This document shows positions 40,480 to 50,979 of a stretch of 64,000 bases of DNA, one piece after another. The DNA lies in the NCBI RefSeq assembly GCF_902498845.1, contig NZ_CABVLM010000005.1, positions 298,444 to 362,443 on the forward strand, in the 5' to 3' direction. Position 1 is the stretch's first letter. Each line of letters opens with the position of its first letter. Under the pieces are notes generated by a model. That model searched no databases and was not told the origin of the DNA. It saw nothing but the letters and a program-made list of their open reading frames with translations. Made by a program: the position numbers and the translations under genes. The stretch is from Pseudoalteromonas rhizosphaerae. Lineage in GTDB: Bacteria; Pseudomonadota; Gammaproteobacteria; Enterobacterales; Alteromonadaceae.

Positions 40480-40508
40480 CAAAAAAGGCGACAAATGCCG
40501 CCTTTAAT
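40480..40508 (-). terminator. Intrinsic terminator of tdh
   Basis: aaaggcg (40484-40490) pairs with cgccttt (40499-40505), with an A-run to the left that reads as a T-run on the minus strand. It lies 20 nt beyond the tdh stop. Confidence 0.82.
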
Positions 40509-40527
40509 TCTCTTAACAAGTGGATAA

Positions 40528-41553
40528 TTAATTCCAGTTAAGAATTACTTTCCCCGATTGGCCTGAAATCATCATATCAAAGCCAGTTTGGAAGTCATCT
40601 ATTGAATATTGATGAGTGATGATTGGGTTTAGATCGAGCCCTGACTGAATAAGACTGGCCATTTTGTACCAGGTCTCAAACATTTCACGGCCATAAATCC
40701 CTTTGATCACTAAGCCTTTAAAAATCACTTGGTTCCAATCAACCGCCATATCAGATGGTGGAATACCTAGCATGGCAATTTTACCACCGTGATTCATGTT
40801 ATTTAACATGCTATTAAATGCAACCGGTACGCCTGACATTTCTAGACCAATATCAAAGCCTTCTGTCATACCAAGCTCTTTAATAATATCTTCAAGCTTT
40901 TCATTAGCCACATTAACTGCACGCGTTGCGCCCATTTTACGCGCAAGGTCTAATCGGTATTCATTGACATCGGTGATCACTACATGACGTGCGCCAACAT
41001 GTTTTGCAACTGCAGCAGCCATAATACCAATTGGGCCTGCACCTGTGATCAACACATCTTCACCCACTAAGTCGAATGACAGTGCTGTGTGTACTGCATT
41101 ACCGAATGGGTCAAAAATAGAAGCTAACTCATCACTGATATTGTCTGGAATTTTAAATGCATTAAACGCTGGGATCACTAAATACTCGGCAAAAGCCCCC
41201 TCGCGGTTAACACCTACACCAGTGGTGTTACGGCATAAATGAACACGCCCAGCGCGACAGTTACGACAATGGCCACAGGTAATATGCCCTTCGCCCGATA
41301 CTCGGTCACCAACACTAAAACCGCGAACTTCTTGACCCATATCAACCACTTCACCGACATATTCATGACCTACTACCATAGGCGTAGGAATGGTGTTTTG
41401 CGCCCACTCATCCCACTTATAAATATGTACGTCAGTACCACAAATAGCGGTTTTACGAATTTTGATTAATAAATCGTTATGCCCAACTTCAGGTTTTGGC
41501 GCATCCGTCATCCAAATACCTGGTTCTGCTTTTAATTTAGATAATGCTTTCAT
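40528..41553 (-). CDS. tdh: L-threonine 3-dehydrogenase Tdh
   Basis: This 341-aa zinc alcohol dehydrogenase-family enzyme oxidises threonine to 2-amino-3-ketobutyrate. The catalytic zinc set begins with CGTD near residue 38. The structural zinc loop is [15 protein letters not shown] near 93-107. The NAD motif is [11 protein letters not shown] near 171-181. Kbl, the next enzyme of threonine degradation to glycine, is the gene before it. A terminator hairpin separates the two. Confidence 0.96.
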   Translation of the reverse strand: MKALSKLKAEPGIWMTDAPKPEVGHNDLLIKIRKTAICGTDVHIYKWDEWAQNTIPTPMVVGHEYVGEVVDMGQEVRGFSVGDRVSGEGHITCGHCRNCRAGRVHLCRNTTGVGVNREGAFAEYLVIPAFNAFKIPDNISDELASIFDPFGNAVHTALSFDLVGEDVLITGAGPIGIMAAAVAKHVGARHVVITDVNEYRLDLARKMGATRAVNVANEKLEDIIKELGMTEGFDIGLEMSGVPVAFNSMLNNMNHGGKIAMLGIPPSDMAVDWNQVIFKGLVIKGIYGREMFETWYKMASLIQSGLDLNPIITHQYSIDDFQTGFDMMISGQSGKVILNWN

Positions 41554-41567
41554 GAATCACACTCAAT

Positions 41568-41597
41568 AAAAAAACCGCTGCGAAGGCAACGGTTTAA
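41568..41597 (-). terminator. Hairpin with T-run between kbl and tdh
   Basis: On the minus strand, AAACCGTTGC and GCAGCGGTTT flank a CTTC loop and are followed by a T-run, a classical intrinsic terminator. It lies between two genes usually taken as one operon and could lower transcription of tdh relative to kbl. Confidence 0.82.
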
Positions 41598-41611
41598 AAT
41601 AAATTAATTAA

Positions 41612-42808
41612 TTAGATAATGCCCATTTCTTTACCAATACGGGTAAAGGCGTCAATTGCGGTATCTAATTGCTCAATGCTGTGCGCAGCAGAAATTTGTG
41701 TACGAATACGCGCTTGGCCTTTTGGCACCACTGGAAATGAAAAACCAGTGACGTAAATGCCTTCAGCTAATAACTTATCAGCCATTGCAGACGCAACTTT
41801 AGCATCACCTAACATTACTGGAATAATCGCGTGATCTTTACCCGCACAGGTAAATCCAGCCGCTTCCATTTGCTCACGGAAGTATTTAGCGTTTGACCAT
41901 AACTTAGCACGCAATTCACTGCCATTTTCGAGCATTTCTAATACTTTGATTGATGCTGTAACGATTGAAGGCGCTAATGAGTTTGAGAATAAATATGGGC
42001 GAGAGCGCTGGCGTAACCATTCAACAATTTCTTTTTTACCAGATGTATAACCACCCGATGCACCGCCAAGCGCCTTACCTAAAGTGCCGGTAATAATATC
42101 AACACGGTCTAGCACGTTGCAGTACTCAGGTGTGCCTTTACCATTTTCGCCAACAAAGCCAACGGCATGAGAGTCATCAACCATAACAAGTGCATTGTAT
42201 TTATCAGCAAGGTCACAGACCGCTTCAAGATTACAAATAACCCCATCCATTGAGAACACACCATCGGTGGCGATTAATTTTGTTTTTGCACCCGCTTCAT
42301 CGGCAGCAATCAATTGCTTTTCAAGATCTGCCATATCATTATTTGCATAGCGGAAGCGCTTTGCTTTACATAAACGAACTCCATCAATGATAGAAGCATG
42401 ATTTAACGAATCAGAGATAATCGCATCATCAGCACCTAAAATTGTTTCAAATAAACCGGTATTGGCATCAAAACATGATGAATATAAAATCGTGTCTTCA
42501 GTTTCTAAAAATTCACTGATCTTCTTCTCTAATGTTTTATGAATGTCTTGTGTACCACAAATAAAGCGTACTGACGCAACACCAAAGCCATGGTCATTTA
42601 AGCCGTTTTGTGCAGCCTGGATCAGCTCAGGGCTATTCGCTAAACCTAAGTAATTATTTGCACAGAAGTTAATAACTTTATCACCAGAAGCAACTTGAAT
42701 TTGTGCTTGCTGCTGCGAAGTAATAATACGCTCATTTTTATATAAGCCTTCGGCTTTTACATCTTCAATTTGCTGCTGAAGCTGAGTAAAAAACGCAGAT
42801 GCTCTCAT
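41612..42808 (-). CDS. kbl: Glycine C-acetyltransferase (2-amino-3-ketobutyrate CoA ligase) Kbl
   Basis: This 398-aa PLP enzyme splits 2-amino-3-ketobutyrate with CoA to glycine and acetyl-CoA. The PLP Lys is in [14 protein letters not shown] near residue 244. [10 protein letters not shown] near 210 and [13 protein letters not shown] near 51 are alpha-oxoamine synthase landmarks. Length 398 matches E. coli Kbl exactly. It is transcribed before tdh. Confidence 0.96.
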   Translation of the reverse strand: MRASAFFTQLQQQIEDVKAEGLYKNERIITSQQQAQIQVASGDKVINFCANNYLGLANSPELIQAAQNGLNDHGFGVASVRFICGTQDIHKTLEKKISEFLETEDTILYSSCFDANTGLFETILGADDAIISDSLNHASIIDGVRLCKAKRFRYANNDMADLEKQLIAADEAGAKTKLIATDGVFSMDGVICNLEAVCDLADKYNALVMVDDSHAVGFVGENGKGTPEYCNVLDRVDIITGTLGKALGGASGGYTSGKKEIVEWLRQRSRPYLFSNSLAPSIVTASIKVLEMLENGSELRAKLWSNAKYFREQMEAAGFTCAGKDHAIIPVMLGDAKVASAMADKLLAEGIYVTGFSFPVVPKGQARIRTQISAAHSIEQLDTAIDAFTRIGKEMGII

Positions 42809-42962
42809 CTGTAATCTCCAAATTATTGAACGGGGTGAGCGTACTTAATTTAACACGGCTCATCTTTGTGGCTATTGTAAAAGTTTAGTCAAACAAATGC
42901 ACTGTTTGTAGTTCATCGCATAAATAAGGAACTGACAACTTATGCTGCCAGTTTACATTGGG

Positions 42963-43517
42963 CTATAGCAGTATTGAGGGTAAGTCTGCTAACGAATCAC
43001 AAACATGATCTGCCGAGTCGATGGCTACCGCATCAAACTCCTGCCCGGATCGTACAAGCACCCGAGTGCCAATAACCGCTTTACTTGCCGCTTGCATGTC
43101 GCTTAGTTTGTCTCCAACCATAATGCTGCCAGCTGGATTGATATGATGATCAGCGATGCCTTGCAGTAACATGCCCGGAGCTGGTTTACGACAATCACAC
43201 TGTTTGAGGTATTCGGGTAATGCTTTTTTCGGGTGGTGTGGGCAAAAGTAAACATCTGTCACCTTTACTTGATGCGCAGCAAATTGGGCTATCATCCACT
43301 GTGTTAAAGCGTGAAAATCCGCCTCTGAATAGTAACCACGGCCAATACCAGATTGATTAGTCACTATGATCAGTTTATAGCCTGCATCAGCAAACGCCTT
43401 ACATGCAGTAAATACGCCTGGCACAAATTCAAATTTATCCGACTCATAAACATACCCGTGGTCAATATTAACCACGCCATCACGGTCTAAAAATAAGGCT
43501 TTATTGATATTGCTCAT
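42963..43517 (-). CDS. gmhB: D-glycero-beta-D-manno-heptose-1,7-bisphosphate 7-phosphatase GmhB
   Basis: This 184-aa HAD-family phosphatase acts in ADP-heptose synthesis for lipopolysaccharide. The nucleophile motif FLDRDGVVN is at residues 9-17. The zinc-binding set CPHHPKKALPEYLKQCDCRKP is near 94-114 (Cys/His residues at its ends). VGDKLSDM follows near 140. It overlaps the upstream heptosyltransferase gene by 4 nt, and substrate for it comes from HldE, two genes away. Confidence 0.94.
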   Translation of the reverse strand: MSNINKALFLDRDGVVNIDHGYVYESDKFEFVPGVFTACKAFADAGYKLIIVTNQSGIGRGYYSEADFHALTQWMIAQFAAHQVKVTDVYFCPHHPKKALPEYLKQCDCRKPAPGMLLQGIADHHINPAGSIMVGDKLSDMQAASKAVIGTRVLVRSGQEFDAVAIDSADHVCDSLADLPSILL

Positions 43518-44572
43518 AATTGCTCTTTCTCAACCACAAGGTCAAACATCAAAGCTACTTCATCAACACTTATTTGGCTCATTAGATCACTGCCTTTAAC
43601 CCGTGTACCCCAAGGTAATTGCTCAGCGGTTTTACCAGTTTGCTTGAGTAAGTTTTGGTGATACACCTCAACCACGTAATTTTGATATAAATAGGGTCCA
43701 GTGCGTTTCGGGTTTGAGTGGGCATATAAACCAATAACGGGAGTGCCTACGGTGACGGCCATATGAGCAGGGCCTGTATCAGGTGCTAATACCAATGCAG
43801 CTCGTTTAAGTACGCAAAGCAACTCTTTGAGTTTGGTTTTACCCACTAAATTAAGGATTGGCGCTGTAGTGGCTGCAATAATGTCATCACTGAGCGTCAC
43901 TTCAAGCTCTGTCGGGCCACCCGTGATCACCACATGAAACCCTTGCTTGTAGGCATGTTCTGCAAGCTTAGCATAGCGTTCAGCCAGCCAATTGCGTTCT
44001 TTTTTACTGGCAGCTGGAGAAATCACAAAAATTCGCCCCTCTAATCGCTCCGTACCAAGTAATTCATCAGCATTACTTTGATCATGTTCGCTGACTGGCA
44101 TTTGCCAGTTTGGTTGATAATCAGGTACACCTATCGCCTGCGCAAAGCCTTTAAAGCCTTCTAACACATGAGCCTGCTGCTGTGGTGCAATGCGCTGATT
44201 AATAAACAAGCTATGCAATTCTTTTGAGCGCGCCCAGTCAAAACCAATTTTAACTTTTGCAGGAATACAACGCGCCACTAAGTTAGCTCGAAGTGCCACT
44301 TGCATATGCAGCAACACATCAAACTTACGCCCTTTAAATTTTTGTTTTAATTGCTGATAGGCTGCTTTGCCTTGTTTTTTATCAAACACCACCAGCTCAA
44401 CACCGGGTAAATCAGCTAGTAACATGGCTTCAATTTTGCCGACCACCCAGGTAACTTTTGCATTGGGGTGCGCTTTTTGAATTGCCTGCACTGCAGATAC
44501 GCCATGGCAAACATCACCAATTGCTGAGAGTCTTAAAATACAAATATCTGAATAGGTGGTTGAGTCAGTCAC
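43514..44572 (-). CDS. Lipopolysaccharide heptosyltransferase (GT9 family)
   Basis: This 352-aa glycosyltransferase has the GT9 pattern: RLSAIGDVCHGVSAV near residues 14-28 for the acceptor side, and APDTGPAHMAVTVGTPVIGLYA near 270-291 for ADP-heptose (shown here as PDTGPAHMA and TPVIGLYA). The SNPKRTGPY ending is frequent in heptosyltransferase I/OpsX-like proteins. With KdkA encoded next door, it may add heptose to phosphorylated Kdo as OpsX does in Haemophilus. That is an inference. Confidence 0.85.
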   Translation of the reverse strand: MTDSTTYSDICILRLSAIGDVCHGVSAVQAIQKAHPNAKVTWVVGKIEAMLLADLPGVELVVFDKKQGKAAYQQLKQKFKGRKFDVLLHMQVALRANLVARCIPAKVKIGFDWARSKELHSLFINQRIAPQQQAHVLEGFKGFAQAIGVPDYQPNWQMPVSEHDQSNADELLGTERLEGRIFVISPAASKKERNWLAERYAKLAEHAYKQGFHVVITGGPTELEVTLSDDIIAATTAPILNLVGKTKLKELLCVLKRAALVLAPDTGPAHMAVTVGTPVIGLYAHSNPKRTGPYLYQNYVVEVYHQNLLKQTGKTAEQLPWGTRVKGSDLMSQISVDEVALMFDLVVEKEQL

Positions 44573-44700
44573 AGGTGTCCTTTGCTTTATGCTGGATAAT
44601 TATCATGATCTTAAATTAACCACTCACTATTGCAAGCACTTATGCTCGGCTTTAAAACAGGTTAAGATAGCACTATCACCTGCAATAAAATAAGTACGCC

Positions 44701-45423
44701 ATGTTTAACCAGCAAACCATCAATGAACATATTATTTTAAGCCATCCTGAGCATAGTGCCGAAATTAGCTTAAATTGGTTTGATAATGAATATTGGCAGC
44801 AGCAAGGAAAAATTGTCGGCGCCAAAAAAGGTCGCGCAACTGCATGGTTTTTCTGCCATAACGGGCTAACAGCTGTGCTCAGGCATTATTGGCGTGGCGG
44901 TTTAGTGGGTAAAGTGCTAAGTGATCAATATGTGTTTTTTGGACTGGAAAAAACCCGTGTTTACCAAGAGTTTTCATTAATGATGAAACTGTGCGAATTA
45001 GGTCTAAATGTACCAAAGCCGATTGCAGCTAAAATATCGCAAGCTGGCTTAATTTACCGTGGCGATATAATTACTCAAGCTGTTGCAGGCGCACAAAGTG
45101 TGCTTGATATATTAAAACAACGTCCCTTTAGCGCACAAGAGTTAATTAAAGTAGCACACACGATTGCGGATTTTCATAATCATGGGGTGTATCACGCTGA
45201 TTTGAATATTAACAACATTCTATTTGATGAAACGGGCGAGATATACATTATTGACTTTGACCGCGGTGAACTAAAACTCCCCGCCAGTAATTGGCAACAA
45301 GCTAATATGACCCGCCTTGCTCGTTCATTTCATAAAGAGCAAGGCCGAAATCAAGTAATGCATTGGCAAACTACAGACTGGCAGCAGTTACACACAGCAT
45401 ACCAGTCCACTCTTAAAATATAG
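44701..45423 (+). CDS. kdkA: 3-deoxy-D-manno-octulosonic acid kinase KdkA
   Basis: This 240-aa kinase phosphorylates the Kdo residue of lipid A. Its kinase-like fold has the Gly-rich start near residues 38-46 (GAKKGRATA), LRHYWRGG, the HRD-like loop as YHADLNINNILFD near 160-172, and the metal loop IIDFDRGE near 178-185. The H-x-D-x-x-x-x-N arrangement is intact. A Kdo-4-phosphate replaces the second Kdo of enteric bacteria, so the WaaA nearby is likely to act as a monofunctional Kdo transferase (inference). Confidence 0.93.
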   Translation: MFNQQTINEHIILSHPEHSAEISLNWFDNEYWQQQGKIVGAKKGRATAWFFCHNGLTAVLRHYWRGGLVGKVLSDQYVFFGLEKTRVYQEFSLMMKLCELGLNVPKPIAAKISQAGLIYRGDIITQAVAGAQSVLDILKQRPFSAQELIKVAHTIADFHNHGVYHADLNINNILFDETGEIYIIDFDRGELKLPASNWQQANMTRLARSFHKEQGRNQVMHWQTTDWQQLHTAYQSTLKI

Positions 45424-45426
45424 CCG

Positions 45427-46866
45427 TTAAGCCTTTATTTTACTGATCACTTTTGACGTAGAGCAGCCATTTAAAAACTCAAGTACTTCAACTTTTCCGC
45501 CATGGCGAAGTACATGATCAGCGCCTGCAATTTGTTCAACAGTGTAATCTCCACCCTTTACTAAGATATCAGGACTGATCAGCTCAATTAATTTAGCGGG
45601 TGTATCGTTTTCTTCAACTGCACCAAATGGAATTACCCAATCAACTGATGCCAAAGCGCTCAGCACCATAGCACGCTCATCAAGCGGGTTAATAGGGCGC
45701 TCAGGACCTTTTAAACGCGTTATTGATTCATCATTATTTAAACCGACGACTAGACGATCTCCACGTGCTTTGGCTTGTGCTAAGTAACGCACATGCCCCG
45801 CATGTAAAATGTCAAAACAACCATTGGTGAACACGATAGTTTCACCATTTTGCTTTGCAAACTCAATATGCTGAAGCACATCATCAAATGGGGTTTGATA
45901 ATGCTCGCCGGTTTTTTGTAAGTATTGACCTAACTTACGACTTAACTCTTCAGGCGATACCGTAGCTGCCCCTAATTTACTCACTGCAATTCCAGCCGCA
46001 AGGTTAGCAATTTCCACTGCATCTTTAGGCTGCATTCCTGCACCTAACATCACCGCCAGAGTTGCAATAACAGTATCACCAGCACCGGTAACATCACTGA
46101 CTTCAAGCTGTTGCGCTGCAAAATCGTGTTTTTCATCGGCACTAATAAGTGACATACCTTGCTCTGAGCGAGTCAATAGCATGGCCGCGATCCCTGCATC
46201 GCTGATCAGTGCTCGGGCACTGTCTGCTAAATGTTGTTCAGAATCTGTTTTACCACCGGCAAGCTTAAATTCATTCAAGTTAGGAGTAATAAAATCAGCA
46301 CCGCGATATAAGTTTAAGTCTGAGGATTTAGGATCAATTAGAACTGTTTTTCCAGCACCTTTAGCAAGTTTTATCATTTGCTGGATCAAGCTTAATGAGC
46401 CTTTATTATAATCTGAGAATAAAACAAAGTCGTACTCATCTAATACTAATTCCAGACGGTTTAAAAGTAGTTGGCTGTGTTGCTCAGTAAACATCTCTTC
46501 TAAGTCAAGTCTAACGACTTGTTGATGACGGCTAATCACACGCATTTTTGAAATAGTTGGCAAATCACAAACACTGACTAATTGTGAATCTATACGTTCA
46601 TCAGCAAGAATTCGCTCTAAGATTTGGCCGCTTTCATCTTCACCAATTAAACCCAACAAGCCAACTTTACCATCTAAACGGGCAATATTTTTTGCCACGT
46701 TTGCCGCGCCACCGGCTTTATCTTCAAATTTACTTACTTTCACTATTGGCACAGGTGCTTCTGGCGATATGCGCCCTGAATCACCATGCCAATAACGGTC
46801 AAGCATCACATCACCAACCACTAATATTTTAGCGTTAGACAGGTTTTTTAATAACGCTAGATCCAT
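45427..46866 (-). CDS. hldE: Bifunctional heptose-7-phosphate kinase / heptose-1-phosphate adenylyltransferase HldE
   Basis: This 479-aa enzyme has an N-terminal PfkB-type kinase (residues 1 to about 320, with GGAANVAKN near 52 and the catalytic VTGAGDTV near 262). The C-terminal nucleotidyltransferase has [13 protein letters not shown] near 347-359. It produces ADP-heptose together with GmhA and GmhB. The ATG overlaps the gmhA stop by 1 nt (TAATG). Confidence 0.97.
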   Translation of the reverse strand: MDLALLKNLSNAKILVVGDVMLDRYWHGDSGRISPEAPVPIVKVSKFEDKAGGAANVAKNIARLDGKVGLLGLIGEDESGQILERILADERIDSQLVSVCDLPTISKMRVISRHQQVVRLDLEEMFTEQHSQLLLNRLELVLDEYDFVLFSDYNKGSLSLIQQMIKLAKGAGKTVLIDPKSSDLNLYRGADFITPNLNEFKLAGGKTDSEQHLADSARALISDAGIAAMLLTRSEQGMSLISADEKHDFAAQQLEVSDVTGAGDTVIATLAVMLGAGMQPKDAVEIANLAAGIAVSKLGAATVSPEELSRKLGQYLQKTGEHYQTPFDDVLQHIEFAKQNGETIVFTNGCFDILHAGHVRYLAQAKARGDRLVVGLNNDESITRLKGPERPINPLDERAMVLSALASVDWVIPFGAVEENDTPAKLIELISPDILVKGGDYTVEQIAGADHVLRHGGKVEVLEFLNGCSTSKVISKIKA

Positions 46867-47456
46867 TAACTCTGCCCCGCTACAACCATATCAATGGCTT
46901 CACATAACCAATGACCAATAAACATATGTGCTTCTTGAATACGTGCGGTTTCGTCATCTTTAATAATAATGGATAATTTAGCGATATCTTTTACTTTACC
47001 GCCATCGCGGCCTGTAAATGCAACTGTATAAGCACCTATTTCATTTGCAGCAGCTAGCGCTAAATTAATATTAGCGCTAGTACCAGAGGTAGTTAAACCA
47101 ATCACTAAATCCTCAGGCTTACATAACGCAAGAACCTGACGCTCAAAAACTGTGTCAAAGTGATAGTCATTACTATGCGCAGTTAAGATGGAAGTGTCGG
47201 TTGTTAGCGCCATAGATGCTAATGGGCCACGTTCTAATTTGTAGCGTACGACGAACTCTGCTGCTAAATGCTGAGCATCTGCTGCGCTGCCACCATTACC
47301 AAACCAAACTACTTTTCCACCAGCTTGCAAAGTACTGTGGCAAACTTCAAGCAATTGCATTACTTGAGGATGGTATGTTTCCATCGTTTCAAACAATACT
47401 TGGTGACGGGTTAAACTTTCAAGGTAGCTGCTCGCTACAGAATCAATATTAGACAT
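46866..47456 (-). CDS. gmhA: Phosphoheptose isomerase GmhA
   Basis: This 196-aa SIS-domain enzyme turns sedoheptulose-7-phosphate into heptose-7-phosphate, the first step of ADP-heptose synthesis. [18 protein letters not shown] near residues 51-68 holds the sugar-phosphate loop. [11 protein letters not shown] near 117 and the late His in [11 protein letters not shown] near 175-185 are family residues. [11 protein letters not shown] (ATG at 47454-47456) is used; five residues upstream are an alternative. Confidence 0.94.
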   Translation of the reverse strand: MSNIDSVASSYLESLTRHQVLFETMETYHPQVMQLLEVCHSTLQAGGKVVWFGNGGSAADAQHLAAEFVVRYKLERGPLASMALTTDTSILTAHSNDYHFDTVFERQVLALCKPEDLVIGLTTSGTSANINLALAAANEIGAYTVAFTGRDGGKVKDIAKLSIIIKDDETARIQEAHMFIGHWLCEAIDMVVAGQS

Positions 47457-47489
47457 GGGTAATCCTCTCAAAATTAGTCTGACTAGCTA

Positions 47490-48944
47490 CTACCAAAAAA
47501 GTGCCACTGACAACCACGTATAGTTATCACCAAAGACATCTTCGCCGTAAGTTAAAGTTGTTTCAATATTATATTCATGCCACTTTCGGTTATTACTGAT
47601 TTGTAACTCAATGGCTTGTTTATATTGCTCACTAACACCACCAAAATCGTTAACATAGCCACTCTCGTTATCTATTAAAGTAAACTTTGTACGCCAAAAA
47701 GAATCCTGTGTGGCTGCATAAGAGACCTCAAGGCTATGTATATTCGAAGGCACACCATCACCAAAATAACGTTGATCAGCAGCATAATGACCAATAACAT
47801 AGCCATCATTAGTATTGCCATTTGTTGGATATATGTAATTCATATACCAAAGACTATGCATGCTAGTATATTCGTAGCGAAGTGACAGATCGCTAGTTAA
47901 TTGAGGTAAGAACACGCCATAATTATAAACAATATTACCAAATTGGTAGTTTTTGTGTTCTTTGGTATCTTCGCCGCCATACTCAAAATAAAGCTCTGCC
48001 GGCATACCCCAATTAAAGTTCACAACACTCGTTATTGAAGCAAACTGGTCGCCAAGTTCATTATCAGGGCCCCCCGCTATTGCACCATTATCATTACCTG
48101 CAGGGTCAAAGAATGCTTTAGCTACATCGCTAAAACCAACATCACGAGGCCCACCACCAAATTGCATCATACGATTAATGCCAATTTTCCACCCATCTAC
48201 AGGCTCTAAACTAATATGTGTGCCAGCTAAGCGAGGCGTGCCATCATGCAATTCATTTTGATATAATATGCCTTTTTCAACATGTTCAAGCTCGGAGTAA
48301 TAAAGCTCAAAATCAAAGTTCCACCAGTTATGGGCTGGTGCCACCATCCCTAATGAAATTGATGGCGAGGTACGGGCATTAGTAGAAATAATCTGCGCTG
48401 ATTGCTTAAACGGCGAAAACCAATGCTCTTTGTAACCAATATTTAACTGCAAGTCATCGCCAGCAAAACTGACAAAACTGTTATAATTAACGAATTTATT
48501 TTGCTTCGCGCGATAATCAACTCCCACTTGCATCAAGGTATAGTCATTAGGACGCCAAATACCCTCAAAGAACACTTGCCCCCATTCATCAGAGCTCACA
48601 CCACGTTGATTGGCAAGCTTGGTTGCATTGCTGCCATCAGCACGCAGCTTAACACCTACTCGAGTAATATTATCGTTGCCTTGATAAGGCTTAATTTTAG
48701 CACGTATTGCCGCGACTAAACTTGGCTGTGCATTTTGCAATTTAGTAAGCGCCGCTTCAACTTCCGTTAAGCGATAAGGCTTTGTCATCGGTGTGCCTGA
48801 CGTCAAGGCAAATAACGTATCGAGCTGATGATCAAGCTGTGCATCCATGCCAATTGGTAAGTAAGCAGTTGGTGTTGCAAGTGAAGGCAATGCGCAACTC
48901 ATAAAACTGGTTAATACCACGGCTTTTATCAATTTGAATTTCAT
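47490..48944 (-). CDS. Capsule-assembly Wzi-like outer-membrane protein (second copy)
   Basis: This protein of about 484 aa has a signal peptide (MKFKLIKAVVLTSFMSCALPSLA split here as MKFKLIKAVV and CALPSLA). The periplasmic/helical domain shows TKPYRLTEVEAALTKL, and a beta-barrel follows with the Wzi-like GYKEHWFSPF and GGPRDVGF. It ends in Phe-Trp. It is in the same direction as gmhA and hldE, 33 nt upstream of gmhA, so it is part of the surface-polysaccharide region. An in-frame ATG six codons upstream (48962) is an alternative start. The ligand is unknown. Confidence 0.82.
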   Translation of the reverse strand: MKFKLIKAVVLTSFMSCALPSLATPTAYLPIGMDAQLDHQLDTLFALTSGTPMTKPYRLTEVEAALTKLQNAQPSLVAAIRAKIKPYQGNDNITRVGVKLRADGSNATKLANQRGVSSDEWGQVFFEGIWRPNDYTLMQVGVDYRAKQNKFVNYNSFVSFAGDDLQLNIGYKEHWFSPFKQSAQIISTNARTSPSISLGMVAPAHNWWNFDFELYYSELEHVEKGILYQNELHDGTPRLAGTHISLEPVDGWKIGINRMMQFGGGPRDVGFSDVAKAFFDPAGNDNGAIAGGPDNELGDQFASITSVVNFNWGMPAELYFEYGGEDTKEHKNYQFGNIVYNYGVFLPQLTSDLSLRYEYTSMHSLWYMNYIYPTNGNTNDGYVIGHYAADQRYFGDGVPSNIHSLEVSYAATQDSFWRTKFTLIDNESGYVNDFGGVSEQYKQAIELQISNNRKWHEYNIETTLTYGEDVFGDNYTWLSVALFW

Positions 48945-49097
48945 AACGACTGTATTTTTCATAATGGTAGTTAAATATTACCAAATTAGCTGCAACTAAA
49001 CACCCAAAACTCTCTGTTCTAACGCTTTTTAACAATTTCGCATTTTGCTTAAAGGGTATCCGCGTTATCATTAGTGTTTATAATTCGAGGCTGGAAA

Positions 49098-50396
49098 ATG
49101 GCACGCTTTTTTTATTCACTGATTCTTTATTTGCTTAGTCCTCTCATAACCTATTATTTATATATACTTAGAGGTAAAAAGAACGCAGGTTATCGCGCGC
49201 ACTTTGCGGAACGATTTGGCTTCATTACGATAAAAAATACCTCGCAAGAAAGTACAGTATTAAAAGATGATCTAATAGTGATCCACTGCGCTTCAGTTGG
49301 TGAAGTACTTGCTGCAACGCCTTTGCTCAAAGAGCTACAATACCAGCAGCCAAGTAATTCATTTATGATAACCTGTAACACCCCCACAGGCCGTGAACAA
49401 ATACATAATAATTTTAAAGACTCGGTACAGTGCGCCTATTTACCTATTGATTACCCTTGTGCTACAGCGCGCTTTTTAAAGCGTGTTAAACCCACGTTAA
49501 TGTGTATTTTAGAAACCGAACTTTGGCCTAATTTTATGGCGCAGTGCAAACAACAAAATATTCCTGTACTGGTACTCAATGCGCGGCTTTCAGCAAAATC
49601 GCAACAAGGTTATCAAAAAGTAGCGCCATTAACTAAGGTTATAATGCAATCAATTTCCGCTTTAGCTAGTCATAATCATGAAGACGCTAAACGCTTTATT
49701 GAGCTTGGCCTCAATGAGCAAAAAGTGCATATTACTGGCTCAATTAAATTTGATATAAAGCCAACTAGCGAGCAGTTAGACAAAGTCGATACCCTAAAAA
49801 GCCAATACAATAATCAGCGTTTTATCTGGGTTGCCGGTTCCACGCACCCTAGTGAGCATGAGCTGATATTAGCTGCTCAGCAGCTGCTGCTAAAACAGAT
49901 TCCAGATGCACTGCTAGTTATTGCGCCGCGCCACCCAGAACAATTTGATAAGGTCGCCACATTGCTTGAAGACTCACCATTAAGCTTTAGCCGCCGCAGT
50001 AAAAATAACTATCAAAGCGAGCAAGTACTCCTTGCTGATACTTTAGGTGAATTGCAATGTTTATATGGTATGGCCAACATCAATTATATTGGCGGCAGTT
50101 TAATTGCACGTGGCGGGCATAACCCTCTCGAGTCAGCGGCATTTTCTGTCGGTGTTTTAACAGGCCCGCATACCTATAATTTCAACCATGTTTACCCTGA
50201 ACTGATTGCATCAGGTGGGTGTATACAAGTAAGCGATACAAAGATGTTAGCGGAGCAACTATACGAGCTTCATCAACAACCAGCGTTTTGCCAGCAGCTA
50301 GGTCTACAGGCAGCACAATGTGTTGCTAACAACCAAGGTGCCATCGCGAAAACTATCACCATCATTAACAAATTTTTAGAGCCACACAATGACTGA
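49098..50396 (+). CDS. waaA: 3-deoxy-D-manno-octulosonic acid transferase WaaA
   Basis: This 432-aa enzyme transfers Kdo from CMP-Kdo to lipid A precursor. It has an N-terminal membrane anchor (residues 3-22), then RAHFAERFGF, the catalytic Glu in HCASVGEVLAATPLL near 68-82, and the donor loop with AGSTHPSEHELIL near 245 and ARGGHNPLESA near 338. I choose the ATG at 49098 because GAGGCTGGAAA precedes it and MARFFYSL matches the family start; GTG at 49074 would be longer. It overlaps the DUF1415 gene by 8 nt. Confidence 0.94.
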   Translation: MARFFYSLILYLLSPLITYYLYILRGKKNAGYRAHFAERFGFITIKNTSQESTVLKDDLIVIHCASVGEVLAATPLLKELQYQQPSNSFMITCNTPTGREQIHNNFKDSVQCAYLPIDYPCATARFLKRVKPTLMCILETELWPNFMAQCKQQNIPVLVLNARLSAKSQQGYQKVAPLTKVIMQSISALASHNHEDAKRFIELGLNEQKVHITGSIKFDIKPTSEQLDKVDTLKSQYNNQRFIWVAGSTHPSEHELILAAQQLLLKQIPDALLVIAPRHPEQFDKVATLLEDSPLSFSRRSKNNYQSEQVLLADTLGELQCLYGMANINYIGGSLIARGGHNPLESAAFSVGVLTGPHTYNFNHVYPELIASGGCIQVSDTKMLAEQLYELHQQPAFCQQLGLQAAQCVANNQGAIAKTITIINKFLEPHND

Positions 50397-50952
50397 ACAA
50401 ACAAAACTAACCTTACCAGAACAACAAACCCGCTTATGGGTAGCTAATGTCATTGTTAAATATAACTTTTGCCCCTTTGCCCGTAAAGAAGTTGAAAATA
50501 ATTGCATACATTATCAAACTAGCCAAGCAACCAGCATTGATGATGCTGTGATGGAGATGATCGAACAATGTATTGAACTTGATCAACAACCGGCTCGAGA
50601 GACTACATTATTGATGTTTGAACAAGGCTTTACTGACTTTGAGGAATTTTTAGATTTAGTGGATTTAGCCAATGCGCTATTAGTTGCCCAAGGCTTTGAA
50701 GGTAAATATCAAATAGCCAACTTTCATCCTGACTATGTGTTTGCCGATAGTGATGACAATGATGCAGCAAACTACACTAACCGCGCGCCTTTTCCTACCT
50801 TACATTTAATTCGTGAGGCTAGTATGAGTGCAGCACTTGATGATTATAATGAACCTGAATCAATTCCAGATCACAACATCAATTTAGCTCGCCGAAAAGG
50901 CATCGACTTTTGGCAACAATTACTTGCTGGATGTAAAAAGCCGAGTGCTTAA
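50389..50952 (+). CDS. DUF1415 family protein
   Basis: This 187-aa cytosolic protein fits the DUF1415 family by its NFCPFARKEVEN motif near residues 25-36, then FHPDYVFADSDD and NYTNRAPFPTLHLIRE. A pair of Cys near 27 and 36 to 39 and a conserved YTNRAPFPT loop are typical. No function is known. It is translationally coupled to waaA. Confidence 0.85.
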   Translation: MTEQTKLTLPEQQTRLWVANVIVKYNFCPFARKEVENNCIHYQTSQATSIDDAVMEMIEQCIELDQQPARETTLLMFEQGFTDFEEFLDLVDLANALLVAQGFEGKYQIANFHPDYVFADSDDNDAANYTNRAPFPTLHLIREASMSAALDDYNEPESIPDHNINLARRKGIDFWQQLLAGCKKPSA

Positions 50953-50966
50953 TCACTCAGCTTTTA
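50935..50966. terminator. Bidirectional terminator between the DUF1415 gene and ydbL
   Basis: aaaagccgagtg pairs with cactcagctttt, with one internal mismatch, around a 6-nt loop. An A-run lies on the left and T-run on the right, between convergent genes. Confidence 0.82.
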
Positions 50967-50979
50967 GTAAAAAGGAATG

